From Xenopus tropicalis (lineage: Eukaryota > Chordata > Amphibia > Anura > Pipidae), in NCBI RefSeq assembly GCF_000004195.4, contig NC_030678.2, forward strand, positions 76,133,404 to 76,197,403: a stretch of 64,000 nt of DNA, read 5' to 3'. The first letter of the stretch is position 1; each line of letters starts with the position of its first letter. Both the position numbers and the translations under genes were made by a program. The notes below the pieces were generated by a model. That model saw only the letters and a list, made by a program, of their open reading frames with translations, did no database searches and was not told the origin of the DNA. Shown here in pieces: positions 42,416 to 54,550 of the stretch.

Positions 42416-43953
42416 CTTTGCAGAATTCTGCAATTGTGTCTATATGTGTTTGATATTAGACCAGTGTTTGTTCAGTGGTGCAGTTTGCATTTCTGTACCC
42501 CGGGTGGGATAATCTCTTATTTTTTGTTATGAAACATGTTTCTACCTGCTTTTTAAAAATCTCTGCACAGCAACTCAGCAAACACACATTAACGATGAAG
42601 CACACATAACATTTCCATTGCGTGTGGCAGTGAGAGCCTCTGCTTGTTGCCCTAACCAGGCCTTGTTTATCAGTAGCTCTTCTATGGTTTCCTAAGATAA
42701 CAAGTACTGAATAGAAATAACTGGTTTGGAAATTAGTTCATAATCATAATTTTTTTCAGTAATAGTGATACTTACACATGTAAAGATACCCATGTACCAA
42801 GTTATGCCCTTTATTGAGATAAAAAGAGCATACTAAAGCACCATCATCAATTAAAAATAAGGGGCATGTATAAGCTCTATTCTGGTATTCAAAACAATGC
42901 GGGACAATCATATGTTGCATTTTCTTTGATTTACTGCTTTAGAAGCTGTACTTTACATGTCCAGTCATCTGACAAATCTAGCTGGAGGCCCAAATACACC
43001 TTGTTCTTTATATATTGTTTGATATTGTGGGCTCATTCTGGCAAAAAATTGCCCAGTCATCTCTCTGCTTTTTTGAGCCCATTGTAATCATTGTCCAAAT
43101 TATATGAAATCTGCCATTCAGAAGTAAAAATCCTGTTGGCTAATGGGCTCCATTGGCTTGTGAATGAGTTTGGCCAACCAGGAAACAACATATGGTTTTT
43201 TCCACTGTGTACAATCAGTTTGACTGGCCTTGGGAGTTAATTACTGGACCTTAGGTATACCAGCAGTTACCTTATTTCTAGCCAAGTGAAATGTATATAA
43301 CTATTTTAAATGCCCAAGTTCAGTCATAGCCAGAAATTCTTCAGATGTGGAACTGCAGGTCTTGCCATCCAAACAAAAGCATTGCCTACAGTAATACTGC
43401 AGTTGCAATTGTTTCTTCTATGTCCCTGCTGAAAGTGAAATGACACTGCTGTTATGCTTTTGTCAACATTTTCTCCCCAACTTCCTCTTCCTCTGTTTCC
43501 TCTGTGGAATTGCATGGCAAGCATAAAATGTCCTTATAAAGTTTCTTTTTTTTTAACATTGAGTCATTAACTCTTGAATCATCACATTCTTAAAAAGCTG
43601 ACACGCTTAATGACTTAGGGAATTTGTTTGTAAAATGAACCATCTGGCATTTTTTTGCCAGTACCCTTCATGAGTGTAAATACAAATATATATAATATAT
43701 AACATTTTTTCTCATTTTAATATCTAAAAGCTGAACTTTTCTAATGACGTGTTATACATTGCTGATGACAGCTTTTCCAATTTAGCAATGGTTTGTGTTT
43801 GTATATGAGCAATATTCTGTCCTTGGCACGCCTTTACCTGAAGCTAGGGACAGGCAAAAGTCCTCAGGGACCTGGTTCAAACAGGCAGCCTGGATCCCAT
43901 GAAAGGTGCAGAGGTTAGGTTAATCAGGGCTAGGTGGATATATAGGCCTACAC
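42416..43953. other. Putative intron, nothing recognised
   Basis: Mostly unique AT-rich sequence. Confidence 0.5.
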
Positions 43954-44255
43954 CAGGGGCCCCTAACCTTTCTTACTCGTGAGCCACAGTCAAATGTAAA
44001 AAGACTTGGAGAGCAACACAAGCATCGTAATCATTTCAGGGGGTGCCAAATAAGGGCTAAGATTGGCTATTAGGCAGCCTCTATGCTCGCTATCAGCTTA
44101 CAGGAGGCTTTATTTGGTGGTAAATCTTGTTCAACCAAAACTTGCCACCAAGTCAGGAATTCAAAAATAACTACCTGGTTTGGGGGCACTGAGAGCAACA
44201 TCCAAGGGGCTGATGAGCAACATGTTGCCCCCGAGCCACTGGTTAGTGATCACTG
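43954..44255. repeat. hAT-type MITE
   Basis: The ends CAGGGGCCCCTAACC and GGTTAGTGATCACTG are hAT-style inverted repeats. Flanks GCCTACAC (43946-43953) and GGCTACAC (44256-44263) match at seven of eight positions, a slightly decayed 8-bp target duplication. GTGAGCCAC and CGAGCCACTGG inside are typical. Confidence 0.82.
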
Positions 44256-44644
44256 GGCTACACAATTCCTCATAGAATTCTTACCTGCCCTCTCAGCTAA
44301 GGTGGTAAAGCTGGAAGTCCCCTCAGTCGTGGTTACTCAAAGTGAATGTCGACAGCAAAGCATTTGGTATAAGCTGAGTGTGACAGGCTGCCTGTCTTTG
44401 GAACTCCAGGTTCACCTTGAATTGGCAGTGGGGATGTTTAAGTTATGAGTGTAATAATGTATTACGCTGTTGTCACCTTTGCTGTTCCAAGAATCCAGTT
44501 GTAGGTCAAACTAAGACTGAAAAGCATGTTTTTTATTAAAGCAGGCCAGCTCCAAAGGAAAAATCCTGCTTTGATCTATTCTCACCTGTGCTTATATGGA
44601 ACAAATTGCAAATAAGTTTATGGTTAAACTAAAAAATATGGTTT

Positions 44645-44815
44645 TTATTACAAAGCAGGCCTGGAGTGACCAATCTGTAGATTCTGGCAATGGCGTCAAA
44701 GATGCCATAGACAGTAACAATTTTTTGTGCCTGTTGGGGGAGTTGCCAATTGGGCCTCTGCTTACTTGAAATGCGAGGGCCCATTTTGCATCTCAATCTG
44801 GGCTTGTCACAAAGG
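44645..44815. repeat. Interspersed repeat fragment (GGCCTGGAGTGACCAA)
   Basis: AGGCCTGGAGTGACCAATCTG ... ATTCTGGCAA ... GATGCC ... GACAGTAAC ... TTGGGCCTCTGC parallels 1413-1545. Confidence 0.55.
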
Positions 44816-45270
44816 AACTGTATTTTTTTGTTATTTAGTGCTTAGTCAAATATATATTACATACTTCTATACATTTTAGCAAAGCATGTGTGATGTAGAA
44901 TTACCTCATGGAGTTAGTGGGTTGAGCCTGACCAGAATAACACCATCTCCCTCATGTAGGTATATTATTACAGAGAGCACATTCATTTTAAAAGGGTCCC
45001 CCTGCAAACAAATCTTCGGCAAGGGCCTGGTGTGCTCTTCAACCCCTCCGGCCTACCCCCTCCTCTTCGGTTTGCGCATATGCGTGCCCCTGCCTGTGCA
45101 GCCTATAGAGGAAGCAGACCCCATGGTCTGTTCACCCCCCACAAAACCACTGGGTAATATAATAAACAAGTTAATAAAAGTTTGTAACTTAATCTAATCA
45201 TCAGGAAGCATTTTCTGTTATGCTTTTAAGGAATCAAATGTTTATTGTTTGTAATGCACTGGTAAACCAA
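44816..45270. other. Putative intron, nothing recognised
   Basis: No clear feature; the frame at 44886-45197 is not recognisable as protein. Confidence 0.45.
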
Positions 45271-45271
45271 A

Positions 45272-45478
45272 GGCTAATGGCAGACAGGGAGATTTGTCAC
45301 CCAAGGTTAAATGGATAAGAAAATAGGAGGAAACTTTGGGTGATGGAAATCGAAGCACCATGTATGTTTTCCCACCAGTGAATCACTTTATTACTAGTGG
45401 GAAAACATTTTGGGGAGATTTTTTGCAGTAACGCAGATTTAACCATGGGTGACATATCTCCTTATGTGCCATTACCCT
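45272..45478. repeat. Degenerate fold-back MITE (GATTAGTCGC superfamily)
   Basis: GGCTAATGGCAGACAGGGAG and CTCCTTATGTGCCATTACCC are imperfect inverted ends; inner pairs GGAGATTTGTCACCCAAGG and CCATGGGTGACATATCTCC; TTTTCCCACCAGTG against CTAGTGGGAAAAC. Confidence 0.7.
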
Positions 45479-48400
45479 AGAGGCAGCCATACACCAGGCA
45501 ATCCCTTGTACGCAGACTGAACTGCATATAACATAAGAGGGGCATATATGGTATGGCTGGCTTACTGTTGTTGCAACTATTGTTCCAATAGTTCAGGCTA
45601 GGTTTGGACTGCAGGAGTATTAAAGTATCTTTTAGAGGGCTTCAGCCCAGGACAGTTTACAGTAACCCTTTCTTATTTCCACCATAGGTCTGTATGAGGA
45701 CAATTACAGTTAGCATTGTCTTCCTCTAATTGTTGTATGAGTGCGCCCTCAATGTTGGTCCGGTCAGTGTTTCATACAGTCACCCAATCTAACATTCACA
45801 TACATACTGTGAGGGCCACTGTGCAGCCACACAGGCTATATGCCAACCTCTTCACTTGATAAATACATTAATGAGGAGGCAAACGTCACTTGTAATATGT
45901 ATATTGATTGGATTATATAGCATGAAATGAGAGGCTTGCACTGTGCAATGGACTATGGACAGATGTTTAGAGGAGTTAATGATCACTCATAACTACATTT
46001 GTGGGTAATTATCACTTGCAGCCCTGTTAACAAAAATGTAATAAGCTTCAAATGGAAAATTGTCTAAAGCAGGGTTTGATTTTCATTTGATTTCTGCCAA
46101 ATAGACTCCATGGTAAGAATACCAAGCACAGAACAATGCTTCTCATGCACACCTGCCTATAAACAGAAGAGGAGAAGCTGCCATTTTGGCTGAAGTGCTG
46201 TCCATAGACACTCTGAGAATATCTCTCCTAGTGATTATAAATTAACAGGATGTTGTACATTCCTCAGCAAAGTGGCAGCCAATAAACTCTCCAACTGATT
46301 GAAACCAGGGGCCTGTCATTTCCAGGATTTGCTTTTATTTTTACATAAATCACAGCTAGCCGTGCTGGTTTATTTCAGTCTGTTGGATACAGGTAGAGAG
46401 TGGTACCACAGAAAACATGCTTAAGACATCAGCTCCTCCTTGCAGCTGTATTCACATTTATCGGTGCAATATTGTGAAATAGTAGGCTCCTCACGTTAAT
46501 CAGCTAGAAGATCCCTGCAACATTACTGTTCAAAGGAAACCATTCATAACATGCTATGCAACCCTTAGCAGAGAGGCAATGAATTAATGATCTGTGCAGA
46601 CAATAAAGCAGGCTCATGTACATTTCTGTCTGTAAGACAAAACAAATTGATGATAAACACTACTTTACAATTAGCTTGCCTTATTAGTCATAGCATCCTG
46701 TGGAATTTATTTCTGTTGTAGCTTCTTATACAGGCTCTGATTCACAGGCACTGTTTCCGCAGTCCCATGTGCCAAAGCACTAATCTCACTACCCAGTGTG
46801 ATTCATGCACTTTTTGGCTACTGAAACATTTCCAGGGAAAGGATTTTGAAGAGCGTGGCAGAACTCATTACAGATCAGTTGACATTATAATCAGTGGGAA
46901 AGTTATTGTTAATCCAAACCTAGCTTGGAGAATTTATCATATTATAATTGCCCTTTTCCCTTACTGAGATTTTCCATGATTATAATGGGCTGCTGGTTTT
47001 TAACTTGTTGATCAAAGTAATAGTGTAAAATGCATTTGATTGTCTGGTGCCAGACTGGTACAGTTTCCCTTTTAAATGGCAATCTTCATAGTTTCCATTT
47101 CATATTTCTATTATTCTATGTAGCGCAATACTAATAGATTCTAATCTATTAGTAAACATAAACATATTGTTTCATGATAGTGTGTACCTTTATTATTGAT
47201 AGTTAATTGGATTTGGACAAAAAAACTGCTAAAACAAGTTATATGAATTTGTGCCTCTCTTTTTCACAGTATAGTTGCATCCTAGGCCAAATCCCTTGGT
47301 GCCTCTAACTGCATACCCCCCAGTCCTGGGTCTGTAGTACTTTTGAGAAAATTAGCTGTTCCTTTTTCAGTGGTATTCTTGTTTCTTTGGGCATTGAGCC
47401 TGAGGAAGAAAAGAAACAGCAGGAGAGAGGCAAGTGCGTGTAAATTTGATAATCAGCATAACAATAGCCACAACAGACCTAGCAACTGCTGAGGAGCCAG
47501 TAACATAGGGTCCAACTTGTGACAGTCGCACAGTTCCAGTGCCCTGTGAAGTTAAAAGACTTTTACTCCCTTTAGCCATACAAAGTGCAGGAAATATTGA
47601 GAAGATTTACTTATATGGTATATTGGTACTTTGGCAGGAGTAATCTAAATCCCATAAAAAGTGCAGGGAAGAAGTTTAGATTAAAAGTTTAGTGTTTATC
47701 AAAGGTGGTAAAAAAAAAAACAATCTAAACCAGAAACTAAAACAGGGTCAAACTCACTTTTTTAAAGCATATCAGTAACATCAGAAGAGTGTCTTTTTGT
47801 GCATTCAGATTGCACAGTTTTTACTTTTCACAACCCACCAAGAGTGTGGACTATAATGATTATGATTTACACATGCAGTATAACGAGATTAAAAAGTTAG
47901 ACCCAGAAGAGTTGTACTGCTTCTGTGGTTTAGCAATTTTATATGCCCTCCAATGCCTTGGAAATATGTTGAGCGCCGTTGCCAAACCACCAAATAAAAA
48001 TGATCTGAAGCCATAATTGGGCATGCAATTCCTGAAAAAACTGATGATGTAATGCTCAGTAGTTAAATATAGCACAATATCATACATTTTTATCAAGTTC
48101 TTGACTAAATAAAAATATGCAGTTAACTTAGTTGGCTTGTACAGACTCCTATATGCGGTACTCACCCAGCAGAAATATTGTCAATGTTGCTATTGAACCT
48201 ATTTTGTTAAGTATTTAGCAGCACCCTTTTTTTAACATGGACATGTGTAGGCCTCTTCACTATCCAAAAACATGTTTGGTTTTTTCAAATCCTAATCCTT
48301 TGACATATTTACATTTGTTGAAGTCATCTCTATGACTCTTTGGATAGAAATATAAATAAAATAAAAGTGGAATATAAAGTTATTTAGATAGCATTTTTCT

Positions 48401-48512
48401 GTAATTTAGCTTGACAATTTATTTTTATAACAGAGAATAAACAGTGGAATATATGTTTTCCACTGTCAAAACACAAGTTTATTATATAAAGAATCGGTGT
48501 GATATCCATGGT

Positions 48513-48515
<3 letters not shown>
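45479..48515. other. Repeat-poor putative intron
   Basis: About 3 kb with almost no recognisable repeat. The segment 45900-47060 is dense in E-box (CAGCTG-like), homeodomain-like TAAT and TCF-like ATCAAAG words. Could contain conserved noncoding elements; cannot be judged without alignment. The frame at 47789-48016 is discussed under rejected items. Confidence 0.4.

Positions 48516-48559
<44 letters not shown>
48516..48559. repeat. (TA)22 microsatellite
   Basis: Uninterrupted TA run. Confidence 0.95.
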
Positions 48560-48561
<2 letters not shown>

Positions 48562-49020
48562 TGGTAAGTTCATTTCCTTTTCTTTCTTATTACTGAAAAC
48601 ATCTTTGAGATCATTGCTAGGGTGCCTAGGCACAGAGTAGTTCGATAACAATTGTTTCTTTATCATTAGCTGGCATGAATTTTTGGAGATTTTGCACTGC
48701 TGCAGGAGGAGTTTTGGAAGTTATGAACAATGCCAACTTTGTATTTTTCTCAAAAGAAGCTAAGCGAAAACATCTTCAAGTGTTCATGCAATGTGCATTT
48801 AATAATAAGCATTTATTTTTGGCCATCTGTTCCTAGCTGCATTAGAAAGTTATTACAGTGCCCCAATATATATTTTATATAGAACCATATCTGAAGGGGG
48901 CAAAATGCCATAATAAATGACATGTAAGTTAGCAATGACTTACACAATCAGTGCCATAATTCCGGGAGGCAGAGAGGCAGCGTGCAAAAAATTGTGCCTA
49001 TTTTTTGCACACTGCTTATA
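48560..49020. other. Putative intron, nothing recognised
   Basis: No gene or defined repeat. Confidence 0.5.
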
Positions 49021-49667
49021 CAGGGGTAGGGAACCTATGGCTCAGGAGCCAGATTTGGCTCTTTTGATGGCTGCATCTGGCTCGCTGCCAAATCTTTAAT
49101 AAAAAAAATAACAGGGGGGTGTGACCTGCGCTCGGTGGATAGAAGACGTGTTCTAAGCCTTAGAACACGTCTTCTATCCGCCGAGCGCAGGCCAAACCCT
49201 CCTCCACATCGCATCAGGCATCCTTGGCACCCACCCTACCTTACCCCTGTGCTCGGTGGATAGAAGACGTGTTCTAAGCTTTAGAACACGTCTTCTATTC
49301 ATAGAAGACGTGTTCTAAGCTTTAAAACACGTCTTCTATTCATAGAAGACGTGTTCTAAGCCTTAGAACACATCTTCTATCTGCCGAACGCAGGCCACGC
49401 CCTCCTCCGCATTGCATCCGGCATCCTTGGGACCCACCCTACCTTGCCCCTGCGCTCGGCGGATAGAAGACATTTTCTAAGCCTTAGAACACGTCTTTTA
49501 TCCGCCGAGCGCAGGCCATGCCCTCCTCTGCATCGCATCCGCATTCGGCATCCTTGGGACCCACCCTGCAGCATCCACGGCCAAACATATTGTATGGCTC
49601 TCACGGAATTACATTTTAAAATGTGTGGTGTTTATGGCTCTCTCAGCCAAAAAGGTTCCGAACCCCC
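49021..49667. repeat. hAT-type MITE with reiterated hairpin core
   Basis: The ends CAGGGGTAGGGAACC and GGTTCCGAACCCCC are hAT-like inverted repeats. CTATGGCTCAGGAGCC and TATGGCTCTCTCAGCC follow inside. The core repeats a hairpin GATAGAAGACGTGTTCTAAG / CTTAGAACACGTCTTCTATC at least four times (49136-49180, 49257-49299, 49298-49380, 49460-49503), bounded by CGCTCGG / CCGAGCG pairs. Flanks TGCTTATA and GGCTTAGG agree at only five of eight positions. Confidence 0.82.
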
Positions 49668-50027
49668 GGCTTAGGAGATCATAAAGTCATAAATGACCCC
49701 TAAAGTCTTAAAGTGGCCATAGATCAACTTATTTTGTCAGGTTGCCAAATGAGCAGATCTTTTCCCAAGATATAACCAAATGCAGGTGCTGTAATTATTT
49801 AAATGATCCACATCTTCGAACTAATAAAAAGTGTAACTAAGAAGTACCTAATGCAAGTTTTTTGTTGTAAGTGAAGAAATTCCATATTCCTTTTGCATTT
49901 TGTTATTGCTCCGAAGCAATGTAGCAGCATCATATCCACTAGACATTAATCTGAATAAAGAAGATATGATCACTGTTGAAAAGTGTATAAACTAGAAACT
50001 TTTTAACAATGGGCTGAGAAAAATGTT
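49668..50027. other. Putative intron, nothing recognised
   Basis: No feature recognised. Confidence 0.5.
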
Positions 50028-50185
50028 ATTATTAATTCATATTCATAAAGCTCCAACAAATTCTGGAGCTTTGTAAAATAAATGGGTGTATACATTAAAC
50101 ATACAAGAATACATACAAAAACAACAAATATCTGATACGAAAGGTAATGAATGCCTATCCAAAAGAGCAATCTAAAAAGAAGTAG
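50028..50185. repeat. SINE/LINE tail-like fragment
   Basis: CATATTCATAAAGCTCCAACA ... TACATTAAACATACAAG resembles 38195-38270 and 957-1016. Confidence 0.45.
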
Positions 50186-51715
50186 GGGTTGAGAGACAAT
50201 CATGATAGCTGTGCGTCTTGTCTATTCATGCACATTGCCAATAATCAGCTTGTTTTTCATTGCTCACATGTTAATTAAATAATGAAAGTAAACATATGAC
50301 CTGTTGTTTCTGGTTATTGGACCACAGCAAAATGTGCTTATGTTATCCGCGAAAGATACAAAAATGGGGATTGATCAATGCACATTCTCTATTCCCATGT
50401 TTTATTAGTAATTCATTCTGTGCAAGTACACGTGCTTTTATTAACAGGGGTGTTTAGTTACAACTTTAGGATTGTTGAATTGCCAAGCACTATACCACAA
50501 CAATGTAAAACCCATATGGTGTTCCTAACTATTTACCTGTTGTCATGGTGATACTCCTCCTTTATAGCTGCACCCATTTTAAACCAGGTGCAACCACAAC
50601 CAAGATTGTCCATTCTTCCTACTAACTACAAAGGGGGTTGTGGGAGCAATTCAAAGCTAAGCAAGGTAAAAGTACAGGCAACTGGAACTTTTACAAATCT
50701 GGCCAACTTTACTACATCAGTGCCCATTGCCTGTTTCCTTGATTTATTTTGTACAAATGCACACATTTTAAACCTGGCAGCTTATTGGCCTGTATATGGG
50801 GCTAAAAGTGAGGACCTACTCAAATGACATCTGGTGATTGGCAAAATGATAAGGATCCTATGGCCTGCCACCTCTATATGGTCATCTTATGTTCCAGTGG
50901 TTACTGCAACATTAATAATTCTGCCAGGTTTTAGTGGAGCGCAGTCTGAGCAAACTTTGTTTAATTATTGCACATTGCACCATTGTGCAATATATGTGAA
51001 GCCTTATTCCCCTGGAGTCTAACTTGTTGATTTTTTAAACATATTTGGAAAGCTCAGCTGGCTTTATAGAAAGAGTAGAGATGCTAAACCCGATTGAAGC
51101 CTGCAGCCAAAACTGATTAAGCTTTAGAGCCATTCACATATGTGTTTCTGTAGAGAATCTAGATAATACTCATTGCATCCTGTTCCAAATCTGTCTCTTT
51201 TGTAATGTACCCAAATAGACGAATGTGCTTTGTGCTGTGGAAACCTTGATCATTTCTAAAAAATGTCTGCAAACTGCTTACTTTACTGCTGAGTGCTTGA
51301 AAATGAAGATATAAATGTGTAGAGGCCTTAAAAATGATTGTACAGTTTTAGAACATTTTCAAAGATTTATTTCTGTTATTGGCAAAGGATGGTTTTGACC
51401 TCACAGTTCTATGCTCCTAGCTAGGATTTCTGTTGTTCTTGGGAAAAGTCTGCTGTAGAGTAATGGGTTACATAGGGAGAGGAACCCAGCACTGAGTAGG
51501 AAATAAAGCAAAGCCTTTGTACTGTTTCTGCAGATGTTCTGACCCTGATCAGGGTCATAACATCTGCATTCATTCACATGGCTGTGTGTGTTTAATGGGC
51601 TCCACTTTAAGTAAAAATTAAGATGTCAACATTTTCAAATCTGTTCTACTAAATGTGGGACAGTTTAAAATAAGATTTAATATTAGTCTAGATTCAGTGC
51701 ATAGTACATTTTTAT
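50186..51715. other. Putative intron, one short palindrome
   Basis: Nothing recognised except a 38-bp near-perfect palindrome at 51530-51567 (arms GCAGATGTT, TGACCCTGA and complements, one mismatch pair). Confidence 0.5.
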
Positions 51716-52012
51716 GATCTACTCTCCAGAAGGTTTGGGACCTGGGGTTTTCAGGTAAGGATGTTTTTGCTATTTGGATCACGATACCTTAAAGGAGAAG
51801 GAAAGTCATTTTGGCATTTTACTGCCAATAGATTTGCCACATTAGTGCTACCTAGAACAATATATTTATTCTGCAGAAACCATTAACATACCTGAGTAAA
51901 CGGCTTTAGAAGCTTTCTCCTTTTGGTTAAGATAGCAGCTGCCATTTTCTCTCCAATTTATTCAGCTTAGTTACAGTACATGCTACTGTTTTATTATTAC
52001 AGAGAAAAGAAA
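51716..52012. repeat. Nested repeats
   Basis: A GACCTGGGGTTTTCAGGTAA-type repeat (51720-51787 and 51963-52010) is interrupted by an AAAGGAGAAGGAAAGTCATTT element (51788-51962), which shares GCCACATTAGTGC and ATTTATTCTGCAGAAA with 61861-62289. Confidence 0.65.
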
Positions 52013-53457
52013 ATGATTTCTAAAAATAAAAATTATTTGTTTATAATGGGAGATGGCCTTGTGTAAATGGGTTTACACAAAAGGCATCCCTTAATTCCAA
52101 CATGTTATTTATTGTGCCAGGCTAGACTTTTTATTTTTATTGTCCCCATTTCATAAGCAATCTCAATAATTAGGTCCCCCATCTTCCACCCCACCTCCCG
52201 ATTGGAATTTACAAGAAAGGATTTACGTTGCATGTATATTTCTTCATGTTGTACACATGTTCAACCTGCAACTCTCCACAGAAGCTGGTGAATGCCTATA
52301 CAATGAATGTTCTACAAAGTAAATTTCCTGGCCATGAAAAGTCCCCAGAGAAAACTTTCTTTAATTGCATTTATCACAAAATTATGTGCCAACTTATGGT
52401 ACATTCCTCTTTTCTTGTTATGGGAGAATTGAGAAATGTGTACTTAAAATGTGGCTACAAAATACATTTCTTATCAGCAAAATTAATTTTGGGGTTATAT
52501 AGTTCAAGTAAAATTTAAACAAACCGCTTTTTTACAATCTTTCTTAATTTCTTAATATTGTGAGGTTTAATATGGTCGGGTCAGCCTGTTAAGTGCCACA
52601 TGATGAACACGAAATGATTGGCGGAAAGCAGATATGGTGCATTTGGGAAAGAAATTGATTAGTATCAGAACCAGTATGTTAGTGACCTGTAAAACTGTCT
52701 TCTAAGAGACTGCATAGAGGATATATCATTGTCAACAAGCGCCTGTGGAGGAATAAAATAAGAATGCTCAGGGCAGAAGATACAGCACATTCTATCTATA
52801 TAGGCAGAGAATAGGCTAGTTGAGACCCAGAGTAATTGATATGTGTTAATCAAGGTGAATATTGGGGCAAATGCGTATTTGCTGTCATGGATACCCTTTG
52901 GGCTATAGCAAGGTGAGTCATATTTTTGTATTTCTATAACCTTGTGAGCTTAGTCTTGACAAAATGTTTGATCGTAAAGCATGTTGAATGCTAAAAATCA
53001 TAATACTTCTGGGTGACAGATTTTCGTTAATGTTGTAGGTACTGTTGTGTCTTCAGATACTGTGTGTATTTCAGTAAGCTCAGTAGCCCAGAACACACAA
53101 GTTAATCCTTGAAGATAAAGAGAATCAATAAGTACTGATTAGTACACAGAATAAAAACATAATCAAAACAAGTGATTTATGCACTGACAGGCATAACACC
53201 AGTCTGCATGTAGACAAACTAAGTGGATATGGGTGTGAGAATGCATAGCCATGCATTTCTGCGCTGATATTGACGCGTGTCTGCATGCAGTCCGACGCTG
53301 TCCTAGTCACTGCAGAGGAACAGCTGAGTAAATGTGAATGCATTGGCTTTTCTCCGCCTTTAGGAAAAAAGCAAGCAGGGAGAAACTGAAGCTGTGTGTC
53401 CTCAGCTTTAAATTTTAAAAAGTTAAAAAAAAGTTATTCTTGCAATTGAGATATATG

Positions 53458-53461
<4 letters not shown>
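52013..53461. other. Putative intron, nothing recognised
   Basis: No gene; AT-rich unique sequence. Confidence 0.5.

Positions 53462-53495
<34 letters not shown>
53462..53495. repeat. (TA)17 microsatellite
   Basis: TA run directly bordering the Penelope-like element end. Confidence 0.92.
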
Positions 53496-53496
<1 letters not shown>

Positions 53497-53497
<1 letters not shown>

Positions 53498-54030
53498 AAC
53501 AAACAGGAGCACACCATCCAAACGATCAGAGGCCCTGGGTGCTGGCAAAAAACAATAATAAAGAAACAGAGAGCCGCACACACAGGGACTTTGCAAAAAG
53601 ATAAAGTACTTAATGAAAAAGATCCGACGTTTCGAGCACCAACTGTGCTCTTCCTCAGGGACAAACCAAAAGACCGTGTGCATCCACCCCCAATAAATAC
53701 CCCCTGTGTAGAAAAAGGCACCAAACCCAGTGATAGTAACCATGGTAACCGTTATAAACAAATCATAGAGATAAAGAACGTATAGTGATCAAAGAACACA
53801 TGAAAAGATAAAAAAGGGACAAGACAAAAAAGGCATAGCAATACACTGAGCAACAGTGGAAATAATATACAAAATATCACAAGAAGCGCTGATATTAGTG
53901 TCAAAAAAATAGAAACAAATATTGCTTATCAGAGAGTAATGTAAAGTAACAAGAAAAGTTGCAAATGACAATGATAAGGTAGTAGGAAGCTCATAGGGAA
54001 AAAAGAAACAGCAAACCATCCAATTCATAG
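53497..54030 (-). mobile_element. Penelope-like element end fragment
   Basis: Read on the - strand: an upstream part, a hammerhead-like motif, then TTCATTAAGTACTTTATC, TCCCTGTGTGTGCGGCTC, AGCACCCAGGGCC and GTGTGCTCCTG, ending in (TA)n. Related text lies at 23674-23862. Penelope-like elements are known to carry hammerhead motifs in their terminal repeats. No reverse transcriptase or GIY-YIG domain is present, so it is a fragment; the border near 54030 is approximate. Confidence 0.6.
53622..53662 (-). ncRNA. Hammerhead-ribozyme-like motif
   Basis: On the - strand: stem I 5' strand GUCC (53659-53662), core CUGAGGA (53652-53658, fits CUGANGA), A, stem II GAGCAC with loop AGUUG and GUGCUC, GAA, minimal stem III ACGU, cleavage triplet GUC (53626-53628) and stem I 3' strand GGAU (53622-53625, one G-U wobble). 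All invariant core bases are present. The very short stem III is like the minimal hammerheads described in retroelements, which work best as dimers. Confidence 0.65.
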
Positions 54031-54346
54031 GGACAAAACATACCCGATCATTTAATATACAGTATAATGATTTAATATATATAATGTTCTTACTGTCTAT
54101 TCTGCCTGTGTAAAGCTGTTATTTTATTGGTATGGATAAGGTAAGTTATAATCTCTCCTAAACAGGAAGAATGATCCTCTCCTCCTGTGAATCTATACCC
54201 CTTTTAATACAGTTTTAAACCTTGTTGAATGTTCCTGCTGCTGACTGGTATTGCTTGCTAAAGCTATGTTTATTATCCACAAGTACCCCATGGTCCTTGT
54301 ATATCAAGGATTTGCCTAACTTAGTTCCATGAAGGGTACAGTAGTT
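54031..54346. other. Putative intron, nothing firm
   Basis: May include outer parts of the neighbouring LINE remnant; nothing specific. Confidence 0.4.
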
Positions 54347-54550
54347 TTAAAATGTGTACGTTTCAGGTGCATCCATAACGTCAGTGGAATAAATTAGGCT
54401 GCACAGTTTTGTGTCGTCTACAAACACTGATACATTTCTTAAAATACACCCCAAGTCTTGGCCCAATGCAGAACCCTGTGGAACCTCACTAAGAACGCTA
54501 CTCCAAGAAGAGAATATACCATTAAGAACCATTCTCTGTATATTTTCCAA
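54347..54550 (-). pseudogene. LINE reverse-transcriptase remnant
   Basis: A 67-codon open frame on the - strand contains IQRMVLNGIFSSWSSV, EVPQGSALGQ and VFVDDTKLCS. These match non-LTR retrotransposon RT motifs (SGVPQGSVLGP and FADDTKL). The stretch that normally separates them (PLLF..FINDL) is largely deleted, and the catalytic FADD reads FVDD, so the fragment is dead. The flanks 54060-54720 may hold more degraded parts. Confidence 0.7.

Noticed and set aside
47789..48016. 75-codon frame with KKLDPEELYCFCGLAILYAL, faintly like the helix region of piggyBac-type transposases
   Set aside because: Similarity is too weak and short to claim by eye; no catalytic residues or element ends nearby. 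A profile search against DDE_Tnp_1_7 would decide.
53423..53785. Frames of 96-112 codons with YIYIYI runs
   Set aside because: Read through the (TA)n microsatellite and the Penelope-like noncoding end.
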